Below are positions 44,087 through 53,348 of a DNA stretch of 64,000 nt, one piece after another; position 1 is the first letter of the stretch, and every line of letters starts with the position of its first letter. A program made the position numbers and the translations under genes. Origin of the DNA: Gammaproteobacteria bacterium (GTDB lineage: Bacteria; Pseudomonadota; Gammaproteobacteria; Arenicellales; UBA868); the NCBI GenBank assembly GCA_022450155.1, contig JAKUQR010000002.1:1-64000 (forward strand). The letters run 5' to 3'. Under the pieces are notes generated by a model, which saw only the letters and a program-made list of their open reading frames with translations, searched no databases and was not told where the DNA came from.

Positions 44087-44387
44087 TTGATTCTCCCGTT
44101 CTGTGTTTTTTTGTACTCCACAAACGCAATCTTAAATCGACTTTGATCCCAGGTTAACAATATCACCATACAGTTACACAATCGGCTTGATCACCTGGCC
44201 CGTCACGCCAGATTCGCCGATCGGCTAGAATCGCGGGCGAGTTTTAGTGGCCACTCTGGTCGAACCACATTAAGGATAGCCCGGATGGGGAATCACGTCG
44301 TGCCTTCTGCGTGCCGCTGGGATCTTGCTGACAGCCGATGAGCGGCTTGAATTCAAAACAGCCAGGGTCTTCGGCGCGTCGAATCAG
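44087..44387. other. Divergent intergenic region upstream of DUF1989 and a DMT gene
   Basis: About 300 bases between divergent genes. It holds a small hairpin (CTGGC...GCCAG, around 44195-44215) and AT-rich sequence near 44100-44185 that could contain the DUF1989 promoter. I looked for a ykkC/guanidine riboswitch and saw none of its conserved blocks. Confidence 0.4.
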
Positions 44388-45329
44388 ATGACTCCCCGAC
44401 TAAATATTCAACGAAACGGCCGGGCCTGGCTGCTGCTCGGGTTTATGGGCATTCTCTGGGGTTTGTCTTTTTCCCTGGCCAAGATGGCGACCGAAGGTGG
44501 TGCCCATCCGATCGGCATCAATTACTGGGTTTGTCTCATCGGTGCCGCTGTCCTGATTAGCGGCAGCTTTATATTGAGGCGCCCACTGCCTCTTCGACGG
44601 GATGTCCTGATTGTCTGTACTGTCTGCGGCGTACTGGGTTCTGTTATCCCGGGTACCGCATACTTTTATGCCGCGTCGCGACTCTCTCCCGGCGTTTTAT
44701 CCATCACAATCGCCACCGTCCCGCTGATGACGTTTCTGGCGGCAGCTGTTCTGGGTGTTGAGCGTGTTTCGACAACGCGGCTGTTGGGTGTGTTCCTGGG
44801 GGTCCTGTCCATCGCCCTCCTGATTGGACCGAGTACAAGCCTGCCGGATCGATCAGCCGTACCGTGGGTTCTGCTGGCGGTGAGCTCAGCGCTGTGCTAC
44901 ACCGCTGAAAACCTGTTTGTGGCAATACGTATGCCGGCAGACGTCAACATATACACCATCGTGGGCGGAATGTTTCTAGCAGCCACGATCATCATGACAC
45001 CGCTGGTCGTAATAACGGGTACTTTTGAACCGCTGCCCTGGCCCTGGGGACGATCCGAGTGGGCGATTCTCGGCATGGCGGCAATCACTGTATCGGCCTA
45101 CGGTTTGTTTCTCTATCTGATCCGCTATGCCGGACCCGTATTCGCAAGCCAAACAGCTTATGTGGTGACACTCTCAGGCGTGATATGGGGCATTATGATC
45201 TTTGACGACGAACATTCACTGTGGGTGTGGTTGTCTCTGGGCGTGATGATGCTCGCACTGGGGCTGGTCACACCGAGAAAAGACAAGTCGCAACTTGCAG
45301 CACCTCCGGAACACGTGAACATCCCGTAA
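44388..45329 (+). CDS. EamA/DMT-family transporter
   Basis: This is a ten-helix inner-membrane protein of 313 residues from the ATG at 44388. A TTG at 44325 would add 21 polar residues ahead of the first helix. First-half motifs are MGILWGLSFSLAKMATEGG and SPGVLSITIATVPLMTFLAA; the second half has FASQTAYVVTLSGVIWGIMI. Probable metabolite exporter. It converges with the VOC-bicupin gene, 40 bases away, with no obvious terminator. Confidence 0.86.
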   Translation: MTPRLNIQRNGRAWLLLGFMGILWGLSFSLAKMATEGGAHPIGINYWVCLIGAAVLISGSFILRRPLPLRRDVLIVCTVCGVLGSVIPGTAYFYAASRLSPGVLSITIATVPLMTFLAAAVLGVERVSTTRLLGVFLGVLSIALLIGPSTSLPDRSAVPWVLLAVSSALCYTAENLFVAIRMPADVNIYTIVGGMFLAATIIMTPLVVITGTFEPLPWPWGRSEWAILGMAAITVSAYGLFLYLIRYAGPVFASQTAYVVTLSGVIWGIMIFDDEHSLWVWLSLGVMMLALGLVTPRKDKSQLAAPPEHVNIP

Positions 45330-45369
45330 TCCTGAATACATCTCTCGGCGCGGTGGTGTACTGACACCC

Positions 45370-46476
45370 CTAGGCTCCAGGTGAGTGCGTCTCGACAATG
45401 TCCGGTAAGGTGACCTCGAGCAGCTCCAGGTCTTGCGTGGACTCGACCAGTGTGTAACTGAAGTTGCTGGGCAGCACCATCGAATCGCCCCTGTTGAATT
45501 GCTCGATACCCCGGCCCGTGAGTTCCAGTGTGACAGACCCCTTGAGCACAAAGAAAAAAACGAATTCCGCAACGTGACTGCACGGTCCGGCGGTTGGTTT
45601 AAGCTGAGGACGGACAACGCGAACGCCGGCCAGACCTGAAGTGGCGGCCCCGATGCCGCTGTCTCGACACTCGAAACCGTCAATTCGCCATTTTGCCCAG
45701 CTGGCGGTTTCGGCCTGGTGCCGAACAAAACGCTGACCCATAAATAGCCGTTTACGGTTGACAACAGCTGTTGGCAGATCCATCTCATGATCGGCGATGG
45801 TTTCGTGCTCTGCTGGACATCCTATTTCGACAACCTCCATATTGTCTGAACACTCAAGTACGCGATGACGGATCTGTGGTGGTTGCAGTACACAGTCACC
45901 GGCACTAAGGATGAATTCACCACCTTGATCCTCATACACCAGCTTTGCCCAGCCCCGACAGCAGAAAATCAATTGAAATCGAATTCTGTGGTAGTGGACA
46001 TAATCAGGGACCGGGCCAGCGTCGGGAATATGGATATGTGAGGCGATAAAGCGGCCACCTTGTCTATCCGGAATCAGGTCTCGGTAGCGCATTCCCGCTC
46101 GACCCACACCCCAGGCGGTACTGGAATCTAGCCGACTGACCACAAGTGACTGGACTACCGGTGGCAACTGTAGAACATTTTCAGCCGCTTCGAGTTCAAT
46201 CTCAGTGCCGTTGGGTGCCTGCAAGCGCAAATTGCCTTGGGCAAGAGCCGTTGGTGCGCTGCAGTAAAGCCGCAGCGTTGCTGGCTTACTCGTCGCGTGA
46301 CGATCGAGGCGCAACCGAATTCCGTATCCTGACAATACCGCTACCGTCGGCGCATCGGCGGGAAATATGCGATCAATCTGAAACTGTAGGGTCTCTACAA
46401 AAAAAGCCAGAGTCTCGTCTAGATCGGAGCACGCAAGTACCACCTCGGCGGTCTGTATGTTGTTGCTGTCTTTCAC
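45370..46476 (-). CDS. VOC-bicupin fusion protein
   Basis: This 368-residue protein seems to join three beta-rich units. The N-terminal ~100 residues resemble a VOC half (AEVVLACSDLDETLAFFVET at the start, APNGTEIELEAA at the end). A first cupin spans about 135-235 (HIHIPDAGPVPDYVHYHRIR, then GDCVLQPPQIRHRVLE), and a second about 285-355 (FFFVLKGSVTLELTGRGIEQ, GDSMVLPSNFSYTLVE). The first cupin keeps histidines suited to metal binding; the second lacks them. Such an arrangement suggests a dioxygenase- or sensor-like protein acting on a small ligand. The function is unknown. Confidence 0.78.
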   Translation of the reverse strand: MKDSNNIQTAEVVLACSDLDETLAFFVETLQFQIDRIFPADAPTVAVLSGYGIRLRLDRHATSKPATLRLYCSAPTALAQGNLRLQAPNGTEIELEAAENVLQLPPVVQSLVVSRLDSSTAWGVGRAGMRYRDLIPDRQGGRFIASHIHIPDAGPVPDYVHYHRIRFQLIFCCRGWAKLVYEDQGGEFILSAGDCVLQPPQIRHRVLECSDNMEVVEIGCPAEHETIADHEMDLPTAVVNRKRLFMGQRFVRHQAETASWAKWRIDGFECRDSGIGAATSGLAGVRVVRPQLKPTAGPCSHVAEFVFFFVLKGSVTLELTGRGIEQFNRGDSMVLPSNFSYTLVESTQDLELLEVTLPDIVETHSPGA

Positions 46477-46508
46477 CGTTGAACTCAGATTAAGGCTGCA
46501 CTACAGTT

Positions 46509-47042
46509 TCACCAGCCCTGTTGCCTGGCAAAAACCAAGAATCCTATAACGAACACCACCAGTACACTGTACGCGACCGCACCGATCAGAAAACGGACGA
46601 TACGTCTACGCCGACGGCGTGTCTCAACCCGTACAAACGGTCTCTTCTCAAAAGGCGCCACCAGCGGCACATAAGACTCCGCCGTATCCGCATGACCTCT
46701 AGAGCGTGAATCGAACCGCGAGTAAACACCATCATCGTATTCATAACACCCATCGAACTGTTCGAGGACATAGGCTGCCGCATCCATGCTCAGACCAGGA
46801 CAGGCAACCCCAAGTGCCTGCTGGAACTTTTTCCGGTAGACAGACCAGTTCGGATGCATGTTTGCGTAAAGCACAGGCGGAAACTTTTTCAGCTCGGTCT
46901 GCAGGTAGGACATACCCAAATCAACGTGATCATCAAACCGACGAGTATCTCTTTTCGACCACCAGGCGACGACTACGATTCCGCTTGCAACCAGGTACCA
47001 ATACTCAAGTGCTGTGCGACCAATTTCGAGCCACATCGACAT
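46509..47042 (-). CDS. Hypothetical protein with N- and C-terminal membrane helices
   Basis: This 177-residue protein has an N-terminal hydrophobic helix (about 10-28, ALEYWYLVASGIVVVAWW), a soluble middle rich in aromatic and charged residues, a run of six arginines (about 140-147), and a C-terminal helix (VAYSVLVVFVIGFLVFA). ATG at 47036 is an alternative. No family was recognised. It is next in line upstream of the VOC-bicupin gene on the same strand (32-base gap), so co-transcription is possible. Confidence 0.55.
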   Translation of the reverse strand: MSMWLEIGRTALEYWYLVASGIVVVAWWSKRDTRRFDDHVDLGMSYLQTELKKFPPVLYANMHPNWSVYRKKFQQALGVACPGLSMDAAAYVLEQFDGCYEYDDGVYSRFDSRSRGHADTAESYVPLVAPFEKRPFVRVETRRRRRRIVRFLIGAVAYSVLVVFVIGFLVFARQQGW

Positions 47043-47124
47043 GACCTGCTGCCCCGTCTGCGTTGCCTTGAGTTAGCCCATGAGCTGGTTCAAATCAATC
47101 TACTTCGGGCAGCAGAAATTGACG

Positions 47125-47851
47125 TCAATCGCGGTAATCACGCTCCTCCCGATCGAGAACCGCTACCAGTCCGGTAAAGTGGCTGTAAGCAGGGCCATAA
47201 TAAGTTTCAAGCGCTCGAGCCAGACTTTCTGCCACTTCGTCAGACATCAGTCTCAGTGGCTCGCTCAAAATAGTACAGCCGGTTAAATGTCTGGGCGACG
47301 GAATCGCCAATGACCAGGATGCCATGGTTGCTCATGATCATCACCTGACAGGGATTATCAGAAAGCATTTTTGCACATCGTTCTCCCTCATCCGCAAGTG
47401 CCAATCCGCCGTAGTCTTCGTCAATGACCACACGATTGAAAAAGGTCGCCGAATTCTGATCAATCGCGGGCAAGCGACTGTCGGCAAGACTTGCCAGCAC
47501 AGTTGAATAAATCGGGTGCGTATGCATGAGACATTTGATTCAAGGACAAAGACGGTGGATAGAACCGTGTAGACCCCAGGCCGTTGGGTCAGGCGCATCC
47601 GGTCTTTCCATGACACCTTCGTCATGAACATTCAACAGCAACAGGTCGCTGGCTCGAATCTGGGAAAAGTGACGCTGGTTCGGATTCAGCAAGAAGTCGG
47701 TGCCAGACTCATTGACAGCCAGAGAAAAATGACTTGCCACACCCTCATGCAAATTGAGTCTGGCGGTCCAGCGGAAAGATGCCGCCAGCATGGCGCGCTC
47801 GTCCAAGTAAGCGCTAACGTTTGCTTGCTGAGAAATAGATACAGTTGCCAT
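47125..47851 (-). pseudogene. Class II aldolase/adducin-type gene, decayed
   Basis: Three segments together spell a class II aldolase (fuculose-phosphate aldolase type). Residues from the ATG at 47851 give SRWTARLNLHEGVASHFS-like and RASDLLLLNVHDEG blocks, then HGSIHRLCP and a TGA at 47542-47540 in the same frame, where a TGG (Trp) would restore it. The zinc motif MHTHPIYSTVLA and SNHGILVIGD continue in that frame until about 47260. There the frame must change by deletion to reach EPLRLMSDEVAESLARALE at the end. Two independent lesions make this a pseudogene rather than a single error. It would have cleaved or epimerised a sugar phosphate or hydroxy acid. Confidence 0.8.
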
Positions 47852-48024
47852 TGTTGGCCGCCCTATGTACTCAATGATACTCCGCGGCATTGTGGCACAG
47901 GTCAAAAAAAGGTGCTATTCATACACAATCCCTCAGGGCCAGACATTAGTGGTCTAACGAATCCATCCCGCAGACTTCCGTGTATCATTGCCGCATTGGA
48001 ACGATCTGGCAGGAGTAGACGAGC

Positions 48025-48813
48025 GTGAACCTTGAAACAGTGAATTACCAGCACGATGGTAGCGTCGCCATCATCAAACTCAACCGTCCCCAGGCCGGCA
48101 ATGCCCTGTCTGCTCAACTGGCAAGTGACCTGCTTGCAGCAGCCAGCGGCGCAGCCAAGGATGACAACGTACGGGCTGTGGTGTTTTCTGCAGAGGGAGA
48201 TTATTTTTGCTTCGGGGGCGACCTTAAAGAGTTCAAAGCATTTGGAGGACAACCCGATAAACTCAAACCCATCGCCGACCAATTGCACCGGGCCATGTCG
48301 ATTTTCCTGACAATGCCGAAACCCGTGATCGTCGCGGTCAATGGTATGGCTGCGGGCGCAGGCGTGCCGATGTCTCTGGTTGGAGACATCATCATTGTCG
48401 ATGAAACAGCGCGATTTCGACTGGCCTATACGGCTGCCGGCTTGAGCCCTGATGGTGGGTCGACGTGGCTGTTACCGCGACTGATCGGTTTTCGCCGTAC
48501 ACAGGAACTGATATTTGAGAACCGCGAATTATCTGCACAGGAGGCCGTGGAGTGGGGACTCGCCACGCGTACCGCTAACCAGGGCACTGCTCTGGACACT
48601 GCAATCAAACAGGCTCAGTCGATGGCCAGCGGACCGACCATGGCGTTTGCTTCCGCAAAAAAGATGCTCGAGACAACCTTCGCTAACGATTTTGTCGCAC
48701 AGACAGACATCGAAACACAGGAGATCTCAGCAAACATGGCCGGTCATGACGGGAAAGAAGGTATCGATGCTTTCATCAACAAACGCAAGCCCAATTTCAA
48801 GGGAGTACGCTGA
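48025..48813 (+). CDS. Enoyl-CoA hydratase/isomerase family protein (PaaG-like)
   Basis: This 262-residue crotonase-fold protein starts at GTG 48025 behind AGGAG. The oxyanion hole lies in FCFGGDLKEFKA, then VNGMAAGAGVPMSLVGD and AGLSPDGGSTWLLPRLIG. The aspartate in SPDGGS replaces one hydratase glutamate, and the other glutamate position is not conserved, as in PaaG-type isomerases. It probably isomerises an enoyl-CoA. A methyltransferase follows 16 bases later on the same strand. Confidence 0.88.
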   Translation: MNLETVNYQHDGSVAIIKLNRPQAGNALSAQLASDLLAAASGAAKDDNVRAVVFSAEGDYFCFGGDLKEFKAFGGQPDKLKPIADQLHRAMSIFLTMPKPVIVAVNGMAAGAGVPMSLVGDIIIVDETARFRLAYTAAGLSPDGGSTWLLPRLIGFRRTQELIFENRELSAQEAVEWGLATRTANQGTALDTAIKQAQSMASGPTMAFASAKKMLETTFANDFVAQTDIETQEISANMAGHDGKEGIDAFINKRKPNFKGVR

Positions 48814-48829
48814 GCAACACCTGGGTTGA

Positions 48830-49465
48830 ATGCTGATGGGGAAAGACGAGCACAAGATCGACCCCCGACTTGCCCGAAATTATGCCGATCTGGCTACGGA
48901 CGATCAGCGAGTCGTCTACCGGCAGTGGGCAGATTCATACGATGAGGAACTGATCGAAGAATTCGGCTACATCGCACCTCAGGAGGCGGTCAACGCCTTC
49001 GTCCGCAGGGTCCCTGACCGCAAAGCGCCTGTTCTGGATATGGGTTGTGGTACCGGACTGGCAGGGAAACTGCTCGACCAGGCGGGCTATGAACACATCG
49101 ACGGTATTGACCTGTCACCGGAGATGCTCGAAAAAGCGGCCGCACTAAACGTTTACCGTCACCTTTGGGAAGGTGATCTCACCGCTGTCATTGATGTACA
49201 GCCGATATACCAGGCAGTGATCTGCGTGGGCGTTTTCTCTCACAAACCAGATCAACCGTTTCTGATACCCAAATTGTTGGATTGGCTTCTGCCTGGCGGT
49301 CTTGTAATCGCCACAGTTAATGGTAAAGGGTGGCGGGATATCGGCTGGGTCGAGTTATTAGAAGAAAGTCAGCGTCAACACGACTTCAATCTTGAGTCCG
49401 TTGACGATATTGGTTATCTCGTAAAACAGGGCATAGATGGAAAACTGCTGACGATCAGACCCTGA
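48830..49465 (+). CDS. SAM-dependent methyltransferase
   Basis: This 211-residue class I methyltransferase has motif I PVLDMGCGTGLAGKLLDQAG, then IDGIDLSPEMLEKA and LLDWLLPGGLVIATVNGKGW. The N-terminal YRQWADSYDEELIEEFGY motif is typical of the Williams-Beuren / YdaC-like methyltransferase group. The substrate is unknown. It closely follows the enoyl-CoA isomerase-like gene, but nothing in the sequence ties their functions. Confidence 0.83.
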   Translation: MLMGKDEHKIDPRLARNYADLATDDQRVVYRQWADSYDEELIEEFGYIAPQEAVNAFVRRVPDRKAPVLDMGCGTGLAGKLLDQAGYEHIDGIDLSPEMLEKAAALNVYRHLWEGDLTAVIDVQPIYQAVICVGVFSHKPDQPFLIPKLLDWLLPGGLVIATVNGKGWRDIGWVELLEESQRQHDFNLESVDDIGYLVKQGIDGKLLTIRP

Positions 49466-49530
49466 TCCTGCCAATGGCGTCTCGCCGGCGGATCTAAGGC
49501 GTCAGACCTTCACGCAACGTAACCTGTTAT

Positions 49531-50919
49531 TCAGGCAAAGTCACAAATCATCTTCCACAGTTCATCGACATGGCGCTGCTCGGTTCGTGTCTGGCCGATC
49601 GAGACACGCACGAAAGTCTGATCATTGATGCGCGAAGTCGTGATCATCGCCCTGCCAGAAACATTGATCGCGTCAGCAATGCCTTGAGTAGCTGTGTCAC
49701 CGTCAACATGGCTGAAACTGACCAGTGCGAAATCTGTTGGTGCAACCAGCCTGAAACGATCATCATCCTCTAACCACTGTGTCAGTTCTTTTGCCATACG
49801 GATATGCTCGCGAATGTGATGACGGAGTCCTTCTGTGCCATAGCTGCGCAGTACCCACCACAGTTTGAGTGCTCGAAACCGGCGTCCCAGGGGCACGTGC
49901 CAGTCACGATAGTCGACAACCTGCCCGGAATCAGATGCTTCATTTCGAAGATAGGGCGGCAGGATACTCAACGTATCCAGTAAGGGCCTGCGATCTGCGA
50001 CCCAGAACACGTTGCAGTCGAAATTCGTAAACAGCCACTTATGGGGGTTGAAGGTGTAACTGTCTACGTTCTTGAGTGTGCCCTGGTGGAAACGGTGTTC
50101 TGAACAGATCATGGCATTACCTGCCCAGGCTGCGTCCACGTGGTGCCACATTCCGTAACGCCTGGCCAGCTCTCCAATCGCATCTATGGGATCGACCGCG
50201 CCCGTGCCCGTTGTTCCCAGGGTAGACACTACACAAACAGGCGTTAAGCCCGAGGTAACATCTTTTTCTATCACCTGCGCCAGTGCGGTTGGGTTGAGGG
50301 CAAAATTCTTGTCGACATCAACCAGCCTGACATGTTTATACCCGGCCACCCGGGCACCCTTTTGGATTGATGAATGGGCCTGAGTTGAGGCGTAAACCAC
50401 CAGTCGGTCGACGGGCACATCCTGGCGCTCTCGGGCTACCACCAGTGCGGTATGTGTCGAATCCGAAGCGGACATTTGGATCACGCCACCGCCGGGGCCT
50501 GACATCTTCCAGCTTTGGGGTAAAGCCATGAGATCAACCAGCCAGTCCAGCACAGCAGACTCGATTTCTGTGGCCGCTGGGCTGGTCGACCAAAGCATTC
50601 CCTGAACAGCCAGGCCCGCTGCAGCCAGTTCACCAAGGACTGCTGGCGGAGAAGAGTTCGCGGGGAAATAAGCAAACCAGTTCGGCGACTGCCAGTGTGT
50701 CACGCCCGGCATCACGACTTTGTCCAGATCTTCCAGCAGTGCTTTGAAGGCTTCGGGCTGTTCCGGTGCTGTACCCGGCAGCTTTTTTCGAATGGCGCCC
50801 GGTTCGACTGTTGACATCACTGGGTACTGCTCGACGTTCTCCATGTAGCGGGCGATCCAATCAATCAGCGCATGACCATTGGCTCGAAACTCTTCTGCTG
50901 ACATGTGATAGCTGGTCAT
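49531..50919 (-). CDS. PLP-dependent aromatic amino acid decarboxylase
   Basis: This 462-residue group II decarboxylase converts an aromatic amino acid (tryptophan, tyrosine or DOPA) to its amine. The PLP lysine lies in FNPHKWLFTNFDC, preceded by WHHDAAWAGNA-type residues (WHHVDAAWAGNAMIC) and VCVVSTLGTTGTGAVDPID. The substrate-binding HWQSPNWFAYFPANSS block is intact. ATG 50919 is chosen for GGGAGAG upstream; 50949 would add ten unconserved residues. It converges with the methyltransferase. Single-gene context gives no clue to which amine. Confidence 0.9.
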   Translation of the reverse strand: MTSYHMSAEEFRANGHALIDWIARYMENVEQYPVMSTVEPGAIRKKLPGTAPEQPEAFKALLEDLDKVVMPGVTHWQSPNWFAYFPANSSPPAVLGELAAAGLAVQGMLWSTSPAATEIESAVLDWLVDLMALPQSWKMSGPGGGVIQMSASDSTHTALVVARERQDVPVDRLVVYASTQAHSSIQKGARVAGYKHVRLVDVDKNFALNPTALAQVIEKDVTSGLTPVCVVSTLGTTGTGAVDPIDAIGELARRYGMWHHVDAAWAGNAMICSEHRFHQGTLKNVDSYTFNPHKWLFTNFDCNVFWVADRRPLLDTLSILPPYLRNEASDSGQVVDYRDWHVPLGRRFRALKLWWVLRSYGTEGLRHHIREHIRMAKELTQWLEDDDRFRLVAPTDFALVSFSHVDGDTATQGIADAINVSGRAMITTSRINDQTFVRVSIGQTRTEQRHVDELWKMICDFA

Positions 50920-51324
50920 GAAATCTCTCCCGGATCTGGTTGCAAGCAATAAAAAATAGCTTCGTCGATTGTTCGGACAGAAGACTTAAACAACAAAAAC
51001 GGTTTGTAGATACGGCTACACCGAATTGATGTCTCCATAATAAATTGTGTCTATAGAGGGTTGTTGGGATTGTGAGCGCCGATTATGAGGTGAGATCCCT
51101 AGGATGTGCCAGGCCTGTCGTTGGATATATCTCCGGGTGACCCTGAAATGTATTCGCCAGTCTCGCCCTGTGTCCCGTCGTTTATGGCTTGCTATTCCGG
51201 CCGCGGTTGTTGATCTTCTCCGAGAAACCCCAGCACTCTTTTCTTCGCCTTACTCGGGGCAGACACGCTACTATATTGTTCTCGATTCGCTGGCCCTGAC
51301 TGCCAGCAGGCGGAAAACACCAAC
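50920..51324. other. Gap upstream of the UMF1-type transporter
   Basis: About 400 bases between the divergent decarboxylase and MFS genes. It may hold a promoter for the latter (TTACTC at 51250, TATATT at 51272, 16 apart). A plus-strand open frame runs through but is cysteine- and arginine-rich and not protein-like. Nothing else was recognised. Confidence 0.4.
51250..51277 (+). promoter_or_regulatory. Candidate promoter of the UMF1-type transporter
   Basis: TTACTC (51250-51255) and TATATT (51272-51277) with a 16-base spacer lie about 48 bases before the ATG at 51325. The -10 box is good, the -35 only fair. Confidence 0.3.
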
Positions 51325-52584
51325 ATGCAGACCAACCAACGTAGAGTCACCTATTCCTGGGCCATGTACGACTGGGCCAATTCGGCCTTTGCAACCACAG
51401 TCATGGCCGGATTCTTCCCTTTGTTTTTCAAACAATACTGGAGTCAGGGTGTTGAGGTGACTCACAGCACCTATTACCTGGGTGTCAGCAACTCTGTAGC
51501 CAGTCTGATCATCGTGATCCTCGCTCCCATACTGGGGGCAATGGCTGATACCGGCGGCTTACGTAAACGCATGCTGGCGTCTTTTGCCTGTCTGGGGGTC
51601 CTCGCAACAGGATCTTTGTACCTGGTGGAGGCGGGTATGTGGCCGTTTGCCATTCTGCTCTACGTGATCGCAGTGGTTGGTTTTTCGGGGGCGAATATCT
51701 TTTACGATGCTATGCTGGTGATCGTCTCTCCCCGAGATGCCCGTCATCGAGTCTCGGCTCTGGGATTTGCGCTCGGTTACCTTGGGGGTGGGTTGTTGTT
51801 CCTAGTGAATGTTCTGATGACGCTCAAACCGGCCTTGTTCGGTTTAGCCGATGCCGCAGAAGGTGTGCGCTGGTCTTTTGTCACCGTTGCAGTCTGGTGG
51901 GCAGTGTTTTCCGTCCCGCTTTTTGTCGGGGTTGAAGAACCAGTACCCCCGTCAGGTCGACGCGGTGTTGATCTGGCCGGTACGTTCGATGCGCTGAAGC
52001 AGACCGCTTCAAATCTACGTCAGTATCGGGTTGCCTGGCTGTTTTTGCTGGCCTACTGGCTGTATATCGACGGCGTTGACACCATCGTGCGCATGGCAGT
52101 CGATTACGGACTCTCCATCGGCTTGCCGTCGGAAAGTCTGATTATCGCCTTGCTCATGGTCCAATTTATCGGCTTTCCGGCTGCCCTGGTGTTTGGCCGA
52201 CTGGGTGAACGCTACGGTCCCCGACGCGGAATCTGGATTGCAATCTGGGTCTATGTCGGTGTTACGGTCTATGCGTATTACATGGATTCAGCTGTAGAAA
52301 TGTACATTCTTGCGGGAGTCATCGGTCTTGTTCAAGGCGGCATCCAGGCGCTGAGTCGGTCAATGTTCAGCGAACTCATCCCCGCGGAAAAAAATGCGGA
52401 ATTCTTTGGTTTTTATAACGTTGTCGGCAAAGCTGCCGCCGTATTTGGACCGTTTCTGATGGGCTGGGTGACCCTTGTCAGTGGTAATTCGCGAACCGGC
52501 ATGCTTTCAATCCTGGTGCTTTTCTTTGCTGGGATGATCGTCTTTCGCAAAGTCGGCAAAGCAGAGCTCGATCAAGACGGCTGA
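51325..52584 (+). CDS. UMF1-family MFS transporter (Atg22-like)
   Basis: This 419-residue inner-membrane protein has twelve hydrophobic segments. The N-terminal AMYDWANSAFATTVMAGFFP is the hallmark of the UMF1 / vacuole-effluxer Atg22-like family. The second half carries VFGRLGERYGPRRGIWI and QGGIQALSRSMFSELIPAEK, also family-specific. Members are thought to export amino acids or similar solutes. The last 13 bases overlap the 3' end of the convergent GDPD gene, so transcripts meet head-on. Confidence 0.9.
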   Translation: MQTNQRRVTYSWAMYDWANSAFATTVMAGFFPLFFKQYWSQGVEVTHSTYYLGVSNSVASLIIVILAPILGAMADTGGLRKRMLASFACLGVLATGSLYLVEAGMWPFAILLYVIAVVGFSGANIFYDAMLVIVSPRDARHRVSALGFALGYLGGGLLFLVNVLMTLKPALFGLADAAEGVRWSFVTVAVWWAVFSVPLFVGVEEPVPPSGRRGVDLAGTFDALKQTASNLRQYRVAWLFLLAYWLYIDGVDTIVRMAVDYGLSIGLPSESLIIALLMVQFIGFPAALVFGRLGERYGPRRGIWIAIWVYVGVTVYAYYMDSAVEMYILAGVIGLVQGGIQALSRSMFSELIPAEKNAEFFGFYNVVGKAAAVFGPFLMGWVTLVSGNSRTGMLSILVLFFAGMIVFRKVGKAELDQDG

Positions 52585-53333
52585 TGCCACTGCCCTCGGG
52601 TCAACAGAACACTTTTCAGCTTTGCCGGATAGTCGGTCATCAGGCCATCAATGCCAAGATCGAGTAGTCGGTGCATCTCGTCGACATTATTGACGGTCCA
52701 CACGTGCACCGGTATGCCCCGGGCATGCATCGTCTGCACAAAACGATGGTCCACAACCAGGATTCTGTTCCACCACACGGGCACCTGGGCACAGGCCGCA
52801 CCGCCGCCCCGCCAGGGCAGACCCAGACTGGCAAAACGCGCATAGGTCGTTTCAGCACGCGCCATCGAGGTGCACACACGCGGCAGAGATTCCCGTACCC
52901 AGCGCAAGCGCCTGCCGTAGAAGGAACCTATACACACCCGATGCCCGGCATCCATGTGACGAATGACGTCGATGAGCGACCCAACCGCGGCGTCTGATTT
53001 GGGGTCGATATTGAATCGGGTGTCGGGGAATGCCTCTAGGAGAGTTTCCAGCCGTGGGATTTGCTCTGTTTCTCCGATCCGCGCTTGCCTGATCGTCGCG
53101 TAATCCGTCTGTGCGATAAGGCCCTGCCGATCAGTCACCCGATCGAGCCGATCGTCATGAAACGCCAGGAGCACACCGTCCTTGCTGCAGTGGACATCCG
53201 TTTCCAGGTAGCAGAAACCCTGTTGGACGGCACCTTCGAATGCGCTCAGGGTGTTTTCAGGTCCGGCCTGGTGATCTCCCCGGTGGGCAAAAGCCAGAAT
53301 ACCCTCATGTTCCAGAAATGCGTGTTCAGACAC
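52572..53333 (-). CDS. Glycerophosphodiester phosphodiesterase
   Basis: This 253-residue cytoplasmic GDPD-type TIM barrel frees glycerol-3-phosphate from glycerophosphodiesters. The motifs are complete: AFAHRGDHQAGPENTLSAF, the metal ELD-type YLETDVHCSKDGVLLAFHDDRLDRVT, FNIDPKSD and the late IPVHVWTVNN. No signal peptide is seen, so it resembles UgpQ rather than GlpQ. It overlaps the convergent transporter gene by 13 bases. A TerB-like gene lies immediately upstream (15 bases), probably in the same transcript. Confidence 0.9.
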   Translation of the reverse strand: MSEHAFLEHEGILAFAHRGDHQAGPENTLSAFEGAVQQGFCYLETDVHCSKDGVLLAFHDDRLDRVTDRQGLIAQTDYATIRQARIGETEQIPRLETLLEAFPDTRFNIDPKSDAAVGSLIDVIRHMDAGHRVCIGSFYGRRLRWVRESLPRVCTSMARAETTYARFASLGLPWRGGGAACAQVPVWWNRILVVDHRFVQTMHARGIPVHVWTVNNVDEMHRLLDLGIDGLMTDYPAKLKSVLLTRGQWHQPS

Positions 53334-53348
53334 TGTGGTGTTTTGGCA

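Noticed and set aside
44087-44300. Guanidine (ykkC) riboswitch upstream of DUF1989
   Set aside because: The conserved blocks of the riboswitch were not seen.
51104-51460. Plus-strand open frame before the UMF1-type transporter
   Set aside because: Cysteine- and arginine-rich, overlaps the clear N-terminus of the transporter in another frame.
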